Part shown: piece by piece, positions 61,722-64,000 of the stretch
Layout of the letters: the number at the start of each line of letters is the position of its first letter
Position numbering within the stretch: the stretch's first letter is position 1
Source of the DNA: Flavobacterium sp. TAB 87
Lineage (GTDB): Bacteria; Bacteroidota; Bacteroidia; Flavobacteriales; Flavobacteriaceae
Assembly: GCF_001529295.1 (NCBI RefSeq)
Contig: NZ_LLWK01000038.1
Location: forward strand, 806,001 to 870,000
DNA length: 64,000 nt
Direction of reading: 5' to 3'
Position numbers and translations under genes: made by a program
The notes under the pieces: model-generated
The model's database searches: none
Told to the model about the DNA's origin: nothing
The model's input: the letters and a program-made list of their open reading frames with translations, nothing else

Positions 61722-61737
61722 GTACCATTGCACATGT

Positions 61738-63786
61738 TTATTTAAAATCGGCATCCGCCACATCTTCATTTACTTTTACTTCTTTCATTTTAATGTCTAA
61801 TTCAAAACCAACATTCTGAATCATATTAAAAGGTAATTTAACGCCTTTGACTTCTTTGTAATCACCAAAATTGGTGGTTACGGGAACTTCTTTTCCACCT
61901 TGGTCAATCAATTTTGTTTCAGCAACTTTTAAACCAGTTGTAGTGCTGTAAAAATAAGTTGACTTTCCGTTCTGTATTACGTAAGCATCAGCATTGTTAA
62001 CTGCTTCTATTCGGTCTACTTTTAAGTCTGTTCTTTTAGCAAGATTTAACTCTTCAAAAGGCTTAGCACTATTTTGCATGTCTTTTAAAACCGCACCTTC
62101 AAAATTCATGCGCTGTCCTTGTTGCATCACGTACGCTTCTTTTTCATTCACCACTTGCTTCATCACGTTCATTGTTCCCATATTCAATTCTACCATCGAT
62201 TTTCCTTTTGCGTCAATTTTTGAGGTAAAATCTAATGGAGATGGCGCTTGCGGAATAGTAGTTGTTCCAAACATCGCAATCGTTTTTACTTTTGCAATGT
62301 TTTTTTCGCCACCAATAGCATTAATGTATTTTTCAAAAATACTTTTAGCTGTTACTCCTTGGGGTACTTCTTTAGTAGCTACCTTCTTTTCGGTAGGATT
62401 TGCATATTTGTCGTAATATTTAATCGGGATGTTTAGTTTTTCTAAACCTGGTAAAACCTCACTTCCTTTTCCAGCAATAACAATACGCATATTGTCCATC
62501 AAAAAGTATTTGTTGGCAACGCGCAAAATATCATCGGCTGTAACGGCATTGATGGTCTGAATGTATTTCTCGTAGAAATCTGCTGGTAAATCTTCTGTTT
62601 CAATGTTCAAGGCATAACGGGCAACTGTTTGTGGCTTTTCAACTTGCATTACAAATCGACCGATATAACCTGCTTTTACATTTTTAAGATTGGTTTCGTC
62701 AACTTTCTCTGTTCTAATTTTTTTAATTTCCTTCATGAATTCAACGACAGCGCTATCCGTTACTGCGTTTCTAACAGCCGACTTTGCGATGAATTTTGAA
62801 TCGTATTTGCTACTTCCAATAGAAGAACTTGCGCCATAAGTCCACGCGTTGGCTTCTCTCAAGTTCATATTTAAGTAACTATTAAAATCTCCTCCTAAAA
62901 TTTGATTCGCAATTACAATTGCAAAAAAGTCAGGATCGTTCATTTTTAATTTAACCGTGTTCACTACAGCAATTTCAGATTGAACCGCGTTAGGAACATC
63001 TACAAAGTTAATTTCTAGTTTTTCAACATTTGCTGGACTTGCATAAGTTTGAGTTGGAATAGTTGATTTTTTCCAAGTGCCAAAAAGTTTTTCTACTTCA
63101 ACCTTTACATCTTTATATTTTACATCTCCAACTATAATTAAATAAGCGTTTTCTGGAGCAAAATAAGTCGCGTAATTATTTTGAACATCAGCAAGAGTAA
63201 CATTGTTAATCGTTGCTGCAGAAATAAATTCGCCAAACGGATGATGTAAGCCGTAAGCCAATGCATCGGTTACTCTATTGGAGATTGCTGGAACACTTTT
63301 CTCGTCGGCTTTTAAGCTTTCGATAATTTTATTTTTTTCTTTATCAAATTCTTCTTGAGTGAATTTTGGTTGTAAAGTACCTTCAGCAAGTAGCTCTAAA
63401 ACCCTTTTACTGTATTTTGATAAAGCATTGGCATTGGCTCCTTGCGAATTAAAGTTGATACTTGCTCCTAAAAAGTCGATCTCTTCGTTAAAAGTGTCTT
63501 TGTCAGTTTTTTGAGTTCCGTCGCCAATCATGGCGCTCGTTAATTCGGCAACTCCTTTTTTATTTCCTTCTACAAAAGGAGGATTGTCAATCGTTAAATT
63601 AAAAGTTACTCGCGGTAATTTGTGATTTTCAACAACCATGACTTTCATGCCATTTGCCATCGTAAAACTTTCTGGTTTTTTGATATTTACTTTTGGCGAA
63701 GGTCCTGGTTTAGGTTGTGTTCTGTCTTGTGCTTGCATCATTCCTGTAATAGTCAGTGCTAATATTAATAGTGTTATTTTTTTCAT
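61738..63786 (-). CDS. M16 peptidase-like protein without zinc motif, with C-terminal lipoprotein-sorting-like domain
   Basis: The 682-residue product, started at the ATG at 63786 to give the signal peptide MKKITLLILALTITGMMQAQ, has two M16 (insulinase-like) domains up to about residue 475. The first shows GVAELTSAMIGDGT where active members have HxxEH, so the zinc site is missing. The second has the RxxxY-type segment (NAWTYGASSSIGSS). Residues about 490-682 form an added beta-rich domain like those of outer membrane lipoprotein-sorting proteins. It most likely pairs with the upstream M16 protein, which ends 10 bases before. The longer frame to 63828 was rejected. Confidence 0.88.
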   Translation of the reverse strand: MKKITLLILALTITGMMQAQDRTQPKPGPSPKVNIKKPESFTMANGMKVMVVENHKLPRVTFNLTIDNPPFVEGNKKGVAELTSAMIGDGTQKTDKDTFNEEIDFLGASINFNSQGANANALSKYSKRVLELLAEGTLQPKFTQEEFDKEKNKIIESLKADEKSVPAISNRVTDALAYGLHHPFGEFISAATINNVTLADVQNNYATYFAPENAYLIIVGDVKYKDVKVEVEKLFGTWKKSTIPTQTYASPANVEKLEINFVDVPNAVQSEIAVVNTVKLKMNDPDFFAIVIANQILGGDFNSYLNMNLREANAWTYGASSSIGSSKYDSKFIAKSAVRNAVTDSAVVEFMKEIKKIRTEKVDETNLKNVKAGYIGRFVMQVEKPQTVARYALNIETEDLPADFYEKYIQTINAVTADDILRVANKYFLMDNMRIVIAGKGSEVLPGLEKLNIPIKYYDKYANPTEKKVATKEVPQGVTAKSIFEKYINAIGGEKNIAKVKTIAMFGTTTIPQAPSPLDFTSKIDAKGKSMVELNMGTMNVMKQVVNEKEAYVMQQGQRMNFEGAVLKDMQNSAKPFEELNLAKRTDLKVDRIEAVNNADAYVIQNGKSTYFYSTTTGLKVAETKLIDQGGKEVPVTTNFGDYKEVKGVKLPFNMIQNVGFELDIKMKEVKVNEDVADADFK

Positions 63787-63796
63787 GTTTCGAAGC

Positions 63797-64000
63797 TTAG
63801 TTTTGTGTTTTTGCTGTTGCTGGTACATAATCTAAAACCAATCGTTGATTTGGATTCAAGTATTTTTGGGCTACTTCTCTTATTTCCTCTCTCGTAATCG
63901 AATGAATCATGTCAATTTCGGTATTGATCAAATTAACGTCACCGTACAAAAGGTAATAACTCGCTAAGTTTTCTGCAATTCCTTCCACACTAGAATTGGC
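63797..64000 (-). CDS. C-terminal end of an M16 family peptidase (5' part outside the window)
   Basis: About 67 residues are visible: ASYYLLYGDVNLINTEIDM, then SITREEIREVAQKYLNPNQR, ending at 63797. This is the usual C-terminal helix pair of M16 subunits. The frame stays open to the window edge, so the GTG at 63988 is not the start. As first gene of the pair it is expected to carry the active HxxEH site, which cannot be checked here. Confidence 0.8.
   Translation of the reverse strand, partial: ANSSVEGIAENLASYYLLYGDVNLINTEIDMIHSITREEIREVAQKYLNPNQRLVLDYVPATAKTQN

Noticed and set aside
1..64000. CRISPR array, prophage, insertion sequence, tRNA or rRNA
   Set aside because: No regular spacer-repeat array, transposase, integrase or phage structural gene, and no tRNA or rRNA motif was seen on either strand.

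Overview
The window looks like chromosomal DNA of a Flavobacterium-type bacterium (Bacteroidota, Flavobacteriaceae). It is AT-rich, and genes are preceded by the Bacteroidota promoter form TTG-N17..23-TAnnTTTG rather than by Shine-Dalgarno sequences. It carries gliding-motility genes (gldA, gldE, gldD), GLPGLI, DUF3078, DUF4153 and DUF5686 proteins, and the mutY/ssb/gldE/gldD neighbourhood. No phage, insertion sequence, CRISPR array, tRNA or rRNA was seen.

Layout. 1-8.5 kb: end of a DUF5686 protein, soluble and membrane pyrophosphatases, then a minus-strand block (deoxynucleoside kinase, secreted protein, DUF4153 membrane protein, metK). 8.5-34 kb: a large sulfur/methionine region. It starts with metY, then metX-thrA, two unrelated exported proteins, an OsmC protein, metZ, an Rrf2 regulator and a TauE/SafE exporter. 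The assimilatory sulfate operon follows (cysH, cysD, cysN, sulfite reductase, two siroheme genes, ferredoxin-NADP reductase), then split metH and metF. Together these genes reduce sulfate to sulfide, put it onto activated homoserine, methylate homocysteine and make S-adenosylmethionine (SAM). 34-42 kb: a repeat lipoprotein, gldA, a small lipoprotein, dgt, DUF3078, dxs and tadA. 42-50.5 kb: alpha-2-macroglobulin lipoprotein and PBP1C. 50.5-53 kb: RNase G/E, a 30-residue basic protein and HU. 53-60 kb: mutY, an inserted two-gene module, ssb, gldE and gldD. 60-64 kb: a heavy-metal-associated (HMA) protein, a DMT transporter and a pair of M16 proteins, the last cut by the window edge.

Regulation is the most interesting part. 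Two SAM-I riboswitches precede metX-thrA and metH. Upstream of both metY and metX-thrA there is also a double series of short leader ORFs, each followed by a strong terminator hairpin, then a 54-67 codon ORF. In the metY leader the end of each leader ORF can pair with the left arm of the following terminator, and the first leader is rich in Met codons. This looks like tandem transcription attenuation responding to Met/Cys supply, and upstream of metX-thrA it is stacked on a SAM riboswitch.

Other notable points: a mutY 3'-end duplication flanking the two-gene insertion before ssb; a Cys/Met/His-rich tail on the membrane pyrophosphatase; a sulfite reductase with a HEPN-like C-terminal extension; a lipoprotein with three NPxHG...HRC repeats; and four copies of a dispersed intergenic hairpin repeat.
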